A DNA stretch of 64,000 bases from Alcaligenaceae bacterium CGII-47 (GCA_019166125.1 JAHTBO010000004.1:84601-148600), one strand, 5' to 3'. Shown: positions 10,291-20,636, numbered from the stretch's first letter. The notes: a model not told the origin generated them from the sequence alone. Made by a program: numbers and translations.

Positions 10291-10323
10291 TTGCCGATAT
10301 GTGTCGGTCGCGTCCTATTTTTT
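10286..10323 (+). terminator. Candidate intrinsic terminator of the glycine riboswitch
   Basis: Directly after aptamer II there is an imperfect hairpin: GGGCG TT GCCGA, loop TATGTG, TCGGT CG CGTCC (10286-10315), with a 2x2 internal loop and two G-U pairs, then TA and six T residues (10318-10323). The T run abuts the gcvT Shine-Dalgarno GGAG (10324-10327). It is a plausible transcriptional expression platform, but how glycine binding would prevent it is not obvious, since aptamer II P1 ends one base before the stem starts. Confidence 0.5.
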
Positions 10324-10332
10324 GGAGTCCTC

Positions 10333-11421
10333 ATGCCGCAACACACCCCCCTCTACGATGCCCACCTTGCTCTGGGCGCAAAAATGGTCGATTTCGGCGG
10401 CTGGGACATGCCGCTGTCCTACGGCTCGCAACTCGAGGAACACCATGCCGTGCGTAAGCAGGCTGGCGTCTTTGATGTATCACACATGCTCAATATCGAC
10501 GTACAGGGGCCAGGCGCCCAGGCGTTCCTGCAATACGCGCTGGCCAACGATGTGGCGCGAATTGTAGGCAGCCCGGGCAAGGCGCTGTACGCCTGCATGC
10601 TTAAACCCGATGGCGGTGTGGTGGACGATCTGATCGTTTATTTCCTGGGACCGGATAACTGGCGCATGGTGGTCAATGCCGGCACGGCCGATAAGGACGT
10701 CGCCTGGATGCAGGAACTGGTGCGCTCGGGTGGCTATGACCTGAAACTCACCCCGCGCCGTGATCTGGCCATGCTGGCCATTCAGGGGCCGCAGGCGCGC
10801 GAAAAGGTCTGGGCAGTGCGTCCAGAGTGGCAGCCTGCCAGTGCCGATCTCCAGCCCTTTACCGGCACGCGTATCAACGAAAATATCCTGGTGGCACGTA
10901 CTGGATATACCGGTGAGGATGGGTTCGAAGTGGTGTTGCCCGCTGCTCAGGTACGTGCCTTTTGGGATGATTTGCTGGCGGTTGGCGTGCAGCCTTGCGG
11001 CTTGGGATCGCGCGATACCCTGCGCCTTGAAGCCGGGATGAATTTGTACGGCCAGGACATGGACGAGTCGGTGCATCCGCTCGAGTCCGGCTTGTCCTGG
11101 ACGGTATCGTTTAAGGACGCGCAGCGTGCGTTTGTTGGCCGTGCCGCGCTCGAGTCGGCGCCTTCCGTACGCAATATCGTCGGTATCAAGCTATTAGAGC
11201 GTGGGGTAATGCGCGGCCATATGAAGGTGCGCACACCGCATGGCGAAGGCGAAATCACCAGCGGCACGATGTCGCCCACAATGGGCGTATCGATCGGCCT
11301 GGCACGCGTGCCGGTCGCCACCGCAGTGGGTGAGCGCGTTGAGGTCGAAATCCGGGGTAAATGGTTACCTGCCGAGGTGATTAAGCTGCCCTTTGTCCGT
11401 CATGGCCAGATATCGGCCTGA
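10333..11421 (+). CDS. gcvT: Glycine cleavage system T protein (aminomethyltransferase)
   Basis: T protein of the glycine cleavage complex, 362 aa, which transfers the C1 unit from the H-protein aminomethyl-lipoyl arm to tetrahydrofolate and releases ammonia. N-terminal [21 protein letters not shown] and the later [12 protein letters not shown] and [20 protein letters not shown] motifs are family hallmarks. A longer frame opens at TTG 10291, but that lies in the riboswitch terminator hairpin; ATG 10333 has GGAG at 10324-10327 and the family's normal N-terminus. First gene of gcvTHP, controlled by the upstream glycine riboswitch. Confidence 0.96.
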   Translation: MPQHTPLYDAHLALGAKMVDFGGWDMPLSYGSQLEEHHAVRKQAGVFDVSHMLNIDVQGPGAQAFLQYALANDVARIVGSPGKALYACMLKPDGGVVDDLIVYFLGPDNWRMVVNAGTADKDVAWMQELVRSGGYDLKLTPRRDLAMLAIQGPQAREKVWAVRPEWQPASADLQPFTGTRINENILVARTGYTGEDGFEVVLPAAQVRAFWDDLLAVGVQPCGLGSRDTLRLEAGMNLYGQDMDESVHPLESGLSWTVSFKDAQRAFVGRAALESAPSVRNIVGIKLLERGVMRGHMKVRTPHGEGEITSGTMSPTMGVSIGLARVPVATAVGERVEVEIRGKWLPAEVIKLPFVRHGQISA

Positions 11422-11456
11422 GCCTTTTTAATTTTTCAATTTCTACGAGGTTAATC

Positions 11457-11828
11457 ATGTCCTTTCCTTCGGATCGCAAATATACAGCTTCGCACGAGTG
11501 GGTCAAGGCCGACGGCGATGTCTTTCAGGTTGGTATTACCGATGATGCCCAGGATCAGCTGGGCGACCTGGTCTACGTCGGTGACGTGACCGTAGGCGCC
11601 AAGCTCGCTGCCGGCGATACGGCTGCCGTGGTGGAGTCGGTCAAGGCGGCTTCGGATATCTATGCGCCGATCGCCGGCGAAGTGGTGGCCTTTAACGAGG
11701 CGTTAAACGATCAGCCAGCCTTGATCAATGACGCACCTTACGACAATTGGATTTTCAAGATCCGCCCCAATAATGCCGCTGACGTCGATGCATTGCTCGA
11801 TGCCGCAGGCTACGAAGCTCAGGTATAA
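11457..11828 (+). CDS. gcvH: Glycine cleavage system H protein
   Basis: Lipoyl carrier protein of 123 aa that shuttles the aminomethyl group between GcvP, GcvT and the L protein. The lipoylation site is Lys63 in [14 protein letters not shown]. The N-terminus has the typical [14 protein letters not shown] and the C-terminus ends in a helix with [13 protein letters not shown] 11457 is preceded by ACGAGG. It lies 35 bp after gcvT and 14 bp before gcvP, as part of one operon. The L protein (lipoamide dehydrogenase) is not in the window and is normally encoded elsewhere. Confidence 0.97.
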   Translation: MSFPSDRKYTASHEWVKADGDVFQVGITDDAQDQLGDLVYVGDVTVGAKLAAGDTAAVVESVKAASDIYAPIAGEVVAFNEALNDQPALINDAPYDNWIFKIRPNNAADVDALLDAAGYEAQV

Positions 11829-11842
11829 AGAGAGGCCTTCAC

Positions 11843-14728
11843 ATGTTGCGCGATTTAGACACGCATTCCGAGTTCATTCCCCGCCACATTGGCCCGTCTC
11901 TGGCTGATCAGGCAAAAATGCTGGCAGTGATTGGCGCCGCTGACCTGGACACCTTGATCAATGAGGTAGTCCCTCATAATATCCTGTCCGAGGCGCCCTA
12001 TCTGGATCTGCCTGCCGCGCGCAGCGAGGTCGACACCCTCACCGAGCTGCGTGCCATTGCCGGACGCAATCAGGTGTTTCGCAGCTATATCGGCCAGGGC
12101 TATTACGGGACCCATGTGCCGCATGTCATTTTTCGTAATATTCTCGAAAATCCAGCCTGGTATACCGCCTATACGCCCTATCAGCCAGAAATTTCCCAGG
12201 GTCGACTCGAGGCACTGTTGACCTTCCAGACCATGGTCAGCGATCTGACGGGTCTGGATATCGCCAATGCCTCATTACTCGACGAGGGCACAGCAGCCGC
12301 TGAGGCCATGACGCTGGCCCGCCGGGTCTCGCGCGCCAAGACTCAGCAGTTTTTTGTCTCGGTGCATGTCCATCCCCAAACGCTCGAGGTCGTGCGCACT
12401 CGTGCCTCGGGCCTGGGAATTGAGCTGGTCGTGGGCGATGAAGCGGGCGGTTTGCCCGAGTGCTTTGGCGTGCTTTTGCAGTATCCGCACAGCTTAGGCG
12501 GGATCGCGGATTATCGAAGCTTGGCTGCCCAGGCGCACGAGCGCGGTGCGATTGTTGCAGTCGCCACAGATTTGCTGGCCTTAGCGGTGTTGGCGCCGCC
12601 AGGTGAATGGGGGGCGGATATTGCCCTCGGTTCATCGCAGCGTTTTGGCGTGCCGATGGGCTACGGTGGCCCCCATGCGGGATTCATGGCCTGCAAGGAC
12701 GCGTACAAGCGCAATCTTGCCGGACGCCTCGTCGGTGTGTCGCAGGATCAGACGGGCCAACCTGCGCTGCGCCTGGCCTTGCAGACTCGCGAGCAGCATA
12801 TACGCCGTGAGAAGGCGACCTCCAACATTTGTACGGCTCAGGTGCTGCTGGCGGTGATGGCGGGCATGTATGCAGTTTGGCATGGGCCAATTGGGGTGCA
12901 CAAGATCGCCTTGCGGGTTGCAACCTACACCGCATGTTTGGCGGCTGCGCTGCGTCGCATGGGTGTCGTGGTTGTCAACGATACTTATTTTGATACGCTG
13001 TTACTCGATACGGGTCCGCGGACTCAGGCCATTGTCGATGCGGCGGTCGCAGGGGGTATTAACCTGCGTGTTGTCAGTACCTCGCAACTCGCGGTGTCGC
13101 TCGATGAGACAATTGGTCTGGATGATCTGGAAGTTCTGCTTGGTGTCTTTGCTGAGGGCTCGGGTCTGCCGCGGGTGGGCCTGGGTGAGGACGGTGCGAC
13201 GACTGGGCTGCCCGCCGCGCTACGCCGACAATCCCCTATTCTGTCCCACCCGATCTTCTCGCGCATCCAGTCCGAGACGGATATGCTGCGTTACCTGCGC
13301 AGTCTGGCAGATAAGGATTTGGCGCTCGATCGGACAATGATTCCACTGGGCTCCTGCACAATGAAGCTCAACGCAACCGCCGAGATGATTCCAGTTACCT
13401 GGCCCGAGTTCGGTCAGATGCATCCACTCGCCCCTGCGGGCCAGGCTCAAGGCTATCAGGAGTTGATCGATCGTCTTAGCGCAGCGTTGTGCGAGATTAC
13501 AGGTTACGACTCGATCAGCCTGCAACCCAACTCGGGCGCGCAGGGCGAGTATGCGGGCCTGCTCGCGATTCGTGGCTATCATCAGGCCAATGGCGAACAT
13601 CAGCGTAATGTCTGCCTGATCCCGGCGTCGGCCCACGGTACCAACCCCGCCTCGGCGCACCTCGCGGGCATGGACGTGGTGGTGGTCGCGTCCGATGAGA
13701 ATGGCAACGTCGATATGACGGACTTGCGTGCGTGTATTGAGCAGGTCGGCGACCGGTTGGCTGCACTCATGATTACTTATCCGTCCACGCACGGGGTGTT
13801 CGAGACGACAGTGACTGAAATTTGCGCCTTGATTCATGACGCAGGGGGTCAGGTTTACCTGGATGGCGCAAATATGAACGCCATGGTGGGTGTGGCCAAA
13901 CCCGGTAGATTTGGTTCGGATGTGTCGCACCTGAATCTGCATAAGACGTTTTGTATCCCTCATGGCGGTGGCGGCCCAGGTGTTGGTCCTATTGCGGTGC
14001 GTGCCCATCTGGCGCCTTATTTGCCCGGCATGGTTGGCACAGATGGCTTTTTGCCTGCAGGCCAGTCGGGTCCGGTATCTGCGGCACCATACGGCTCAGC
14101 AAGCATTCTGCCGATCTCGTATATGTACATTGCGATGATGGGCGCCGAAGGCCTGCGTTCGGCCACCCAGATGGCAATTCTGAATGCCAACTACATTGCG
14201 CGTCGCCTCAGCCCGTACTATCCGATCCTATACGCAGCAGCCAATGGACGTGTGGCGCACGAGTGTATTTTGGATGTCCGCCCCATTAAGGACAGTAGTG
14301 GGATTTCCGCCGAGGATATCGCCAAACGCCTGATGGACTATGGTTTCCATGCGCCGACCATGAGCTTCCCGGTCGCCGGTACGCTGATGGTTGAGCCCAC
14401 TGAATCCGAAGGTCTGGCCGAGCTGGATCGTTTTATTGATGCAATGATTGCGATTCGCGCAGAGATCGAGGCGATCGAGCGCGGTGAGCAGGATGCCGAG
14501 GACAATACCCTCAAAAATGCCCCACATACGGCACACAGTCTGCTTGTTGCCGACTGGACGCATCCGTATTCCCGTGAGCAGGCTGCCTATCCTGTACCAA
14601 GCCTGCGCGAGAGCAAATACTGGCCACCGGTCGCACGGGTGGATAATGCATGGGGGGATCGTAATCTGATGTGCGCATGCCCGCCTGTCTCGGACTATGT
14701 CCAAACACCAGAGCCCGAGACCCTATAA
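11843..14728 (+). CDS. gcvP: Glycine dehydrogenase (decarboxylating), P protein
   Basis: Full-length single-chain P protein, 961 aa, the PLP enzyme that decarboxylates glycine and loads the aminomethyl group on GcvH. The N-terminal half (from RHIGPS) and the catalytic C-terminal half are fused, as in other Proteobacteria. The PLP lysine is Lys701 in [18 protein letters not shown]; the glycine-rich loop follows. ATG 11843 has AGAGG 7 nt upstream. Last of the gcvTHP genes. With GcvT and GcvH it supplies methylene-tetrahydrofolate, also used by the ThyA encoded here. Confidence 0.97.
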   Translation: MLRDLDTHSEFIPRHIGPSLADQAKMLAVIGAADLDTLINEVVPHNILSEAPYLDLPAARSEVDTLTELRAIAGRNQVFRSYIGQGYYGTHVPHVIFRNILENPAWYTAYTPYQPEISQGRLEALLTFQTMVSDLTGLDIANASLLDEGTAAAEAMTLARRVSRAKTQQFFVSVHVHPQTLEVVRTRASGLGIELVVGDEAGGLPECFGVLLQYPHSLGGIADYRSLAAQAHERGAIVAVATDLLALAVLAPPGEWGADIALGSSQRFGVPMGYGGPHAGFMACKDAYKRNLAGRLVGVSQDQTGQPALRLALQTREQHIRREKATSNICTAQVLLAVMAGMYAVWHGPIGVHKIALRVATYTACLAAALRRMGVVVVNDTYFDTLLLDTGPRTQAIVDAAVAGGINLRVVSTSQLAVSLDETIGLDDLEVLLGVFAEGSGLPRVGLGEDGATTGLPAALRRQSPILSHPIFSRIQSETDMLRYLRSLADKDLALDRTMIPLGSCTMKLNATAEMIPVTWPEFGQMHPLAPAGQAQGYQELIDRLSAALCEITGYDSISLQPNSGAQGEYAGLLAIRGYHQANGEHQRNVCLIPASAHGTNPASAHLAGMDVVVVASDENGNVDMTDLRACIEQVGDRLAALMITYPSTHGVFETTVTEICALIHDAGGQVYLDGANMNAMVGVAKPGRFGSDVSHLNLHKTFCIPHGGGGPGVGPIAVRAHLAPYLPGMVGTDGFLPAGQSGPVSAAPYGSASILPISYMYIAMMGAEGLRSATQMAILNANYIARRLSPYYPILYAAANGRVAHECILDVRPIKDSSGISAEDIAKRLMDYGFHAPTMSFPVAGTLMVEPTESEGLAELDRFIDAMIAIRAEIEAIERGEQDAEDNTLKNAPHTAHSLLVADWTHPYSREQAAYPVPSLRESKYWPPVARVDNAWGDRNLMCACPPVSDYVQTPEPETL

Positions 14729-14750
14729 CTACTACTTGGAGCCAATAGTT

Positions 14751-14954
14751 ATGCCTTACATCAATATCAAAATCACACGTGAAGGGGCTACCACCGAGCA
14801 AAAGCGTCGTCTTATACAGGGGGCAACGCAGTTGGTCGTGGATGTATTGGGGAAGAATCCTCAAACGACCTTTGTCGTGATTGACGAAGTCGATACCGAC
14901 AATTGGGGGCTCGCTGGCGTGCCGGTGACAGAGATCCGGGCGCATGGTAAGTAA
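14751..14954 (+). CDS. 4-oxalocrotonate tautomerase family protein
   Basis: Small tautomerase of 67 aa. The mature protein should start at Pro of MPYINIKITREG, the catalytic N-terminal proline of the superfamily, so ATG 14751 is the start; the frame open from 14697 would bury this residue. The GATQLVVDVLGKNPQTTFVVIDEV segment matches the family's helix and second strand. Usual members are hexamers acting on enol or dienol substrates, but the substrate here is unknown. It lies 22 bp after gcvP and overlaps dbpA by 11 bp, so it may be read from either unit. Confidence 0.88.
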   Translation: MPYINIKITREGATTEQKRRLIQGATQLVVDVLGKNPQTTFVVIDEVDTDNWGLAGVPVTEIRAHGK

Positions 14955-16353
14955 AGCTAACAGGCCTTTATCCTTGAGCTCGCACGCATTTTCCACGCTG
15001 TCCCTTAGCCCCGTCCTGCTCGATAGCCTGGCGCAGATGGGGTATGTCGATATGACGCCTATCCAGGAGCAGAGCCTGCCCATCATCCTCGCGGGCCAGG
15101 ATCTGATTGCTCAGGCCAAGACCGGTAGCGGTAAGACCGCTGCCTTTGGTTTGGGTATTGTGCATCGTCTGGATCCGGCGCGCTGGGTGGTGCAGGCACT
15201 GGTTGTCTGCCCGACGCGCGAGCTCTCGGAGCAGGTGGCTGTCGAGCTGCGCCGGCTGGCGCGCTCTGAGGGCAATATCAAGGTCTTGACGCTGACAGGC
15301 GGGGCGTCCTCACGTCCTCAGGTCGAGTCCTTAGCCCATGGTGCTCACATCGTTGTTGGTACGCCCGGCCGTTTGCTGGATCACCTGGCGCGCCAGACCC
15401 TGGATCTGTCTGCCGTTCATACGCTGGTGCTCGATGAGGCAGACCGCATGGTGGACATGGGGTTCTTCCCCGATGTAATGGACATTGTCGAGGCCTGCCC
15501 GACTGAGCGCCAGACCTTGCTGTTCTCTGCGACCTATCCGGACACTATTCGCGAGGATGTCGACCATCTGCTCAAGAATCCGGCAATGGTCAAGGTGGAC
15601 GCGGTTCATAGCGACCTGCAGATCGAGCAGCATTTTTACGAGATCGATGCGGCCAGACGTTTTGAGGCAGCCGCATCGCTGCTACGCCACTTTCAACCAG
15701 AATTGGCACTGGCCTTTTGCAATACCAAGGCGGCATGTGCGGATCTGGCGGCCCACCTGCGGCATGAGGGGTTCAGCGCCCTGGCATTGCACGGCGATAT
15801 GGATCAGCGCGACCGGGACGACGTTCTGGTGCAGTTCTCAAATCACAGCAGCACGATCCTCGTGGCGACTGACGTGGCCGCGCGGGGCTTGGATATACCG
15901 TCCCTATCCATGGTGATCAATGTCGAGCTCGCTCGGGATCCGCAGGTCCATATTCACCGGATCGGCCGCACAGGCCGCATGCACGAGAACGGCCTGGCCT
16001 TGAGCCTATGCGATCCCGAGGAACGCTATATCGCCTCTCGTATCGAACGATATCTATCGGAACCCCTGCATTGGGACGCATTGCCAAAGCCATCGGCATC
16101 GGTGGCTCGGCCAGCCAAAGCCCCGATGGTGACACTGCTGGTGCTGGGGGGCAAAAAGGCCAAGCTCAGAGCGGGGGACCTGCTCGGCGCCCTGACGGGT
16201 GATGGGGGGCTGACGCGCGAGCAGGTTGGTAAGATCAACATTACGGATCAGGTGTCCTATATCGCCCTGGATCGCGCCATTGCACGCAGCGCCTTCCCGC
16301 GCTTGAGCAATACGCTGATCAAGGGAAAAAAGCAGCGTATGAAGCTGCTTTGA
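14944..16353 (+). CDS. dbpA: ATP-dependent RNA helicase DbpA
   Basis: DEAD-box RNA helicase, 469 aa. Visible motifs in order: Q-motif region (TPIQEQSLP), motif I AKTGSGKTAAF, PTRELSEQV, TPGRLLDHL, motif II DEADRMVDMGF, SAT, then ARGLDIP and HRIGRTGR in the second RecA domain. The final 75 residues (TLLVLGGKKAKLRAGDLL to the C-terminus) match the DbpA-specific RRM-like domain that binds hairpin 92 of 23S rRNA, so the role is 50S assembly. The start overlaps the tautomerase gene. The 3' end contains a short hairpin, AAGCAGC...GCTGCTT at 16330-16350, which may help end transcription. Confidence 0.93.
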   Translation: MVSKANRPLSLSSHAFSTLSLSPVLLDSLAQMGYVDMTPIQEQSLPIILAGQDLIAQAKTGSGKTAAFGLGIVHRLDPARWVVQALVVCPTRELSEQVAVELRRLARSEGNIKVLTLTGGASSRPQVESLAHGAHIVVGTPGRLLDHLARQTLDLSAVHTLVLDEADRMVDMGFFPDVMDIVEACPTERQTLLFSATYPDTIREDVDHLLKNPAMVKVDAVHSDLQIEQHFYEIDAARRFEAAASLLRHFQPELALAFCNTKAACADLAAHLRHEGFSALALHGDMDQRDRDDVLVQFSNHSSTILVATDVAARGLDIPSLSMVINVELARDPQVHIHRIGRTGRMHENGLALSLCDPEERYIASRIERYLSEPLHWDALPKPSASVARPAKAPMVTLLVLGGKKAKLRAGDLLGALTGDGGLTREQVGKINITDQVSYIALDRAIARSAFPRLSNTLIKGKKQRMKLL

Positions 16354-16364
16354 CATCTTGCGAA

Positions 16365-17690
16365 TCAATCAACCGTTTTCAGCACGGCCTCTATCGTGCC
16401 AAATATCTGTTCGATCTGCGATTCCGTAATAATGAGTGGCGGCGAGATCGCGATCGTGTCACCCGTATAGCGCACCATCACACCCCGATCAAAGCATTTG
16501 GCAAAGACTTCTGCGGCGCGTGCGCCGGGGGCGCCTTCGCGTGGGCGCAGCTCGATCCCTGCAACCAGACCAAGATTGCGCACATCGATGACATGTTGGG
16601 CGCTTTCTAACCGGTGGGCAGTGTCCTCAAATAGCTTGGATAGGCCGCGCGCGCGCTCGAACAAACCCTCGCGCTCGTAGATGCCCAGCGTTGCGAGTAT
16701 GGCGGCGGTTGCCATCGGGTGGGCCGAGTAGGTATAGCCATGGAAAAATTCGATGCCGCTTGCACTCGCCCCCAGGATGGTGTCGTGGATGTCGCGTCGT
16801 ACCGCCACGGCGCCTGCCGGGATGGCGGCATTGCTGATGCCCTTGGCCAGGGTAATCAGATCGGGCGTTACACCCAGGAAGGCACTGGCAGTGGATGCAC
16901 CCAGGCGTCCGAATCCGGTAATCACCTCGTCAAAGATGAGGAGGATTCCATGCTGCTCAGTGATGGCGCGCAGCCGCTCTAGATAGCCTTTTGGTGGAAC
17001 CAGCACACCCGTCGACCCGGCAAGCGGCTCCACAATCACCGCAGCAATCGTGGATGCATCGTGCAGCGCAATGATGTTTTCCAATTGATCGGCAAAGTGC
17101 TTGCCGCCCCAGGCTGGCTGACCGCGTGAGTGCGCGTTGTGCGCAAGATCGTGTGTGTGCGGCAGGTGATCGACGCCCGGTAGCAGCACGCCCGAGAAGG
17201 TCTTGCGATTAGGTGAAATGCCGCCTACCGAAATGCCGCCAAAGCCCACACCATGGTAGCCACGTTCTCGACCGATCAGGCGTGTGCGCTGACCTTCACC
17301 GCGTGCGCGGTGATAGGCCAGAGCGATTTTTAGCGACGTATCCACCGACTCTGAGCCGGAGTTGGTAAAAAATATTCTGTCCAGATTCTCGGGCATCAGT
17401 TTGGCGACGGCTGTCGCGGCACGAAAGGAGTCCTCATGACCGATCTGAAAGCTCGGTGCATAGTCAAGCTTGGTGGCCTGCTGCGTGAGGGCTTCGATGA
17501 TTTCCTTGCGGCCATGCCCGGCGTTTACGCACCACAGGCCTGCGGTGCCATCAAGCACCTGATGCCCGTCGATGCTGGTGTAGGTCATGCCCTGTGCGCT
17601 GGCGAGTAGCCGTGGATGCGCCTTGAACTGGCGGTTGGCGGTAAAGGGCATCCAGAGATTCGACATGTCTGGAGGTAGGGGCGTGGTCAT
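16365..17690 (-). CDS. Omega-amino acid:pyruvate aminotransferase
   Basis: Class III PLP aminotransferase of 441 aa that resembles the beta-alanine (omega-amino acid):pyruvate transaminases. Seen: MSNLWMPFTANRQFK near the N-terminus, DGTAGLWCVNAGHGR, FFTNSGSESVDTSLKIA, the cofactor motif LLIFDEVITGFGRLG and the PLP lysine in TLAKGISNAAIPAGAV. Start chosen at ATG 17690, which has GAGG 7 nt upstream; the GTG at 17717 would add nine unconserved residues. Divergent from the MocR-type regulator, its likely controller. Expected role is catabolism of beta-alanine or similar omega-amino acids; exact substrate unproven. Confidence 0.9.
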   Translation of the reverse strand: MTTPLPPDMSNLWMPFTANRQFKAHPRLLASAQGMTYTSIDGHQVLDGTAGLWCVNAGHGRKEIIEALTQQATKLDYAPSFQIGHEDSFRAATAVAKLMPENLDRIFFTNSGSESVDTSLKIALAYHRARGEGQRTRLIGRERGYHGVGFGGISVGGISPNRKTFSGVLLPGVDHLPHTHDLAHNAHSRGQPAWGGKHFADQLENIIALHDASTIAAVIVEPLAGSTGVLVPPKGYLERLRAITEQHGILLIFDEVITGFGRLGASTASAFLGVTPDLITLAKGISNAAIPAGAVAVRRDIHDTILGASASGIEFFHGYTYSAHPMATAAILATLGIYEREGLFERARGLSKLFEDTAHRLESAQHVIDVRNLGLVAGIELRPREGAPGARAAEVFAKCFDRGVMVRYTGDTIAISPPLIITESQIEQIFGTIEAVLKTVD

Positions 17691-17797
17691 AGATGCCTCG
17701 TATTGGGTAAAAGTCACGTAGAAGGTCAGGAAGGACGGTTCAAGTTATTCTGAATCGAGCCAGACCTTAAATACATAATCAGTGATAGGATGAACCA

Positions 17798-17829
17798 ATA
17801 ACTGTATTGTTAAATTGTGCATAACTGTA
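17798..17829. promoter_or_regulatory. Direct repeat, candidate MocR-type operator
   Basis: The 9-mer ATAACTGTA occurs twice in the same orientation, at 17798-17806 and 17821-17829, centre spacing 23 bp (about two helical turns), in the divergent aminotransferase/MocR-regulator intergenic region. MocR/GabR/PdxR proteins are known to bind paired direct repeats in such positions. Assignment as the operator is inference. Confidence 0.5.
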
Positions 17830-17845
17830 GCGATCACCCGATACC

Positions 17846-19285
17846 ATGATGCCGTCAAAACAAATAACCTTGTTCGAGCCCATCCGTGACCGCAAGCACG
17901 CCCCGTCCCTGGTGGATCAGGCAGCCGACGCGATCGAGCAGGCGATACGGGGTCGGGTTTTTCGCCCTGGCATGGCGCTGCCCTCGATTCGACAATTCGC
18001 ACGCGATCATGGCCTAAGTACATTTACCGTTATGGCTGCGTATGGGCGTTTGGTGGCGCAAGGCCTGCTACAAGCGCGTCCCGGTGCGGATTACCGGGTG
18101 ACGGTGCGACGCCGCGCCGAGGTACCTGCGGTCTCGACCTGGGTGGCGCCCCAGGTCGGTCCGTCCTGGTTGCTATCGGATGTGTTTGCCGATCATTCGA
18201 TCTCTATCAAGGCGGGTTGCGGCTGGTTACCGCCCGACTGGCATAACGAGGCAGGTTTGCAGCAGTCTTTGCGCCAGCTCGCGCGGGTACCGGTTGGACA
18301 GATGACCTCTTATGGTCACCCCTTGGGGTATCACCCCTTGCGTGAGCATATCGTCGAGTGTCTGGGCGAGCAAGGCCTGGAGGCCCAGCCTGACCAGGTA
18401 CTACTTACCCATGGCGCAACGCAGGCGCTCGATGTGGTGGTGCGCACCGTGCTGCGTCCGGGCGATGAGGTCGTGGTCGAGTCGCCTTGCTATGCCAATC
18501 TCTTGCAGATCCTGCATATGAACGGGGTGGTGGTGCATAGCGTGCCGCGCACGCGTGAAGGGGTGTGTATCGATACGCTGCAGCGTCTGGCACGGGCTCA
18601 TTCGATCAAGGCCGTGTTCGTCACCACGGTACTGCACAACCCCACTGGGGCGAGCTTTTCTATGGCGGGGGCGTTTCAATTATTGCAGTTGGCCGAGCAA
18701 TATGACTTGCTCGTCATCGAGGACGATGTGTCCCGCGAGATGCTGGGGTCGCCTGCACCACTCCTTGCAGCACTCGGGGGTACCGAGCGGGTGATCTATG
18801 TGTCGGGATTCTCTAAAAACGTCATGCCTTCGATGCGTGTTGGGTACCTGCTGTGTTCGGGGGATATTTTTCAGGCCTGCGCGCGCACCAAAATGTCCCT
18901 GGGCCTGACCTCGGCGCAGATGATGGAGCGTGCGGTCTATCAAGTCTTGCGTCAGGGGCGGCATGGTGCGTATATGCGTCGTGTGCGCGAACGGCTGGCG
19001 CTGGCCCATGATGCGGTCGCGGCTCGATTGCATGAGCACGGCTTCGAAATTCATACCGAACCGGGTGCAGGCCTGTTTTTATGGGCCCGCCCGGCACGTG
19101 TCACCGCGCGTCAGGGGGCGCTCGGTTTGGCCGCACGTGCCTTGCGAGACGGGATATGGCTCGCGCCTGGCGCCTATTTTGACCCACAGGGCGAGGATAC
19201 CGCCTGGTTTCGTTTCAATGTGGCGTACTCGGGGCATCCACGTTTATGGCGGTTTTTTCGCGAAGCTCAGGCGATGCGGCGATAG
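17846..19285 (+). CDS. MocR/PdxR-type GntR-aminotransferase regulator
   Basis: 479-aa transcription factor with an N-terminal GntR winged helix (about residues 17-90, including GMALPSIRQFARDHGLSTFTV) joined to a fold-type I aminotransferase-like domain. The PLP-binding lysine is present in VSGFSKNVMPSMRVGYL, so the regulator probably binds PLP and senses an amino acid or a vitamin B6 compound. It diverges from the omega-aminotransferase gene across a 155-bp region with a paired direct repeat, so it most likely controls that gene and itself. Two ATG codons (17846, 17849) are adjacent; neither has a clear Shine-Dalgarno. Its 3' end overlaps folA, on the opposite strand, by 19 bp. Confidence 0.9.
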   Translation: MMPSKQITLFEPIRDRKHAPSLVDQAADAIEQAIRGRVFRPGMALPSIRQFARDHGLSTFTVMAAYGRLVAQGLLQARPGADYRVTVRRRAEVPAVSTWVAPQVGPSWLLSDVFADHSISIKAGCGWLPPDWHNEAGLQQSLRQLARVPVGQMTSYGHPLGYHPLREHIVECLGEQGLEAQPDQVLLTHGATQALDVVVRTVLRPGDEVVVESPCYANLLQILHMNGVVVHSVPRTREGVCIDTLQRLARAHSIKAVFVTTVLHNPTGASFSMAGAFQLLQLAEQYDLLVIEDDVSREMLGSPAPLLAALGGTERVIYVSGFSKNVMPSMRVGYLLCSGDIFQACARTKMSLGLTSAQMMERAVYQVLRQGRHGAYMRRVRERLALAHDAVAARLHEHGFEIHTEPGAGLFLWARPARVTARQGALGLAARALRDGIWLAPGAYFDPQGEDTAWFRFNVAYSGHPRLWRFFREAQAMRR

Positions 19286-19758
19286 GTCACAAAGTCATAG
19301 CGCAATCCGTTTTCCTCAGGCTGAGGCGCGCGCGTCACCTCTTGCCATTGGCTTGGATCCAGCGCCGGGAAAAAAACATCCCCGTCAATGTGCGCGTGTA
19401 TTTCGGTCGCGACAATCTCGTCAGCGTGCGTGATGGCGTGGTCAAAGATCTGTGCGCCGCCAATAATACAGACGATCTCGACGCCCTCGCACTGCGCCAG
19501 GGCATCCTCAAGCGATGGCCAGACCTCGGCGCCTGGTGCGAGGAGTTCGGCGTTGCGGCTGATCACCAGGTTACGCCGCCCCGGCAGCGCCCGGCCCACT
19601 GAGTCCCAGGTATTGCGCCCCATGATGATGGGGGTTCCCAGCGTGGTGCGTTTGAAGTGTGCCAAGTCAGCGGGCAAATGCCACGGCATGCCATTATCGC
19701 GCCCAATGACGCGATTATCCGTATAAGCGACGACCAGGCGGATAAGGGGAGCAGGCAT
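19267..19758 (-). CDS. folA: Dihydrofolate reductase
   Basis: Dihydrofolate reductase of 163 aa, NADPH-dependent reduction of dihydrofolate to tetrahydrofolate. Signatures: VVAYTDNRVIGRDNGMPWHLP with the substrate-binding region, GRNTWDSVGRALPGRRN, and IIGGAQIF. It is 26 bp downstream of thyA on the same strand; the pair regenerates the tetrahydrofolate oxidised by thymidylate synthase. Its last codons overlap the convergent MocR-type gene. Confidence 0.96.
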   Translation of the reverse strand: MPAPLIRLVVAYTDNRVIGRDNGMPWHLPADLAHFKRTTLGTPIIMGRNTWDSVGRALPGRRNLVISRNAELLAPGAEVWPSLEDALAQCEGVEIVCIIGGAQIFDHAITHADEIVATEIHAHIDGDVFFPALDPSQWQEVTRAPQPEENGLRYDFVTYRRIA

Positions 19759-19784
19759 GTCTGGTGGGTTCCTCGTGATGGGTG

Positions 19785-20636
19785 TCAGACTGAAAATGGA
19801 TAGGCAATTGGATCGTGATATTGGTAGCCTTCCAGCTCAAAGTCGTCGACCGTCACCCAGGTCTCTAGATCCTCAAGAGTCTGTATTTTTGGATTGATGA
19901 TCAATTTGGGGGATGGAAAAGGCGTACGCTGCAACTGGACGTTCTGCATTAAATCAATCTGGTCTTCGTAGATATGGGCATTGACGATCTTGTGGTAAGC
20001 CATGCCCGCCTTGTGGCCGGTGATCTGGGCCATGATGGCAAGCAGAAAGTACACCTGAACCATATTGAAATTTAAGCCTAGCGGCACATCGCAGCTACGC
20101 TGCGTGCTGTTCAGATATAAGGTGTCGCCTAGCAGGGAAAAGTGATGGCTGTACAGGCATGGCCGTAAGCAGCCCAAGTGGAAAGCGCCGGGATGGTAGA
20201 ACGTATAGATTTCACCGCGATCATCTTTGCCCGCGCGTAGGTCATCGTAGATTTTGCGTAGCAGGTCAACACTGCCACCATCGGGTTTGGGAAAGTTGCG
20301 TCCGACTTTGCCGTAGATAAACCCACAGTCGTCGGTGCCCGAGCGGTGAGGATTATTCAGCCATGCTTGGTTCTGGTTGGCATTGGCATCCCATGTCGTC
20401 GTCCCAATCTTTCTGAAATCTGCGGCGCTGTCGTAGCCGCGGATATAACCAATCATCTCTGCGATGGCTGATTTGTAGTAGCTCTTGCGGGTGGTGACCA
20501 GGGGGAAGGCGCCCTGCGCCACATCGTAGCAAAGATCAGCATTGATCACGGTCAGGCAGTCCTTGCCGGTTCGCTCGTTGGCAAGCCAGACGCCTTCGTC
20601 GATGATTCGTTGACATAGTTGTAGATATTGTTTCAC
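19785..20636 (-). CDS. thyA: Thymidylate synthase (283-residue type)
   Basis: Thymidylate synthase, 283 aa, methylates dUMP using methylene-tetrahydrofolate. The phosphate-binding [18 protein letters not shown] motif and [14 protein letters not shown] are clear. The nucleophilic cysteine lies in [16 protein letters not shown], where the common PCH is replaced by PCL. This matches my recollection of the longer ThyA subtype of Vibrio and relatives (RPCMYSHHFS), as do the length and the [21 protein letters not shown] stretch, so it need not be a defect. Upstream partner of folA. Confidence 0.95.
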   Translation of the reverse strand: MKQYLQLCQRIIDEGVWLANERTGKDCLTVINADLCYDVAQGAFPLVTTRKSYYKSAIAEMIGYIRGYDSAADFRKIGTTTWDANANQNQAWLNNPHRSGTDDCGFIYGKVGRNFPKPDGGSVDLLRKIYDDLRAGKDDRGEIYTFYHPGAFHLGCLRPCLYSHHFSLLGDTLYLNSTQRSCDVPLGLNFNMVQVYFLLAIMAQITGHKAGMAYHKIVNAHIYEDQIDLMQNVQLQRTPFPSPKLIINPKIQTLEDLETWVTVDDFELEGYQYHDPIAYPFSV

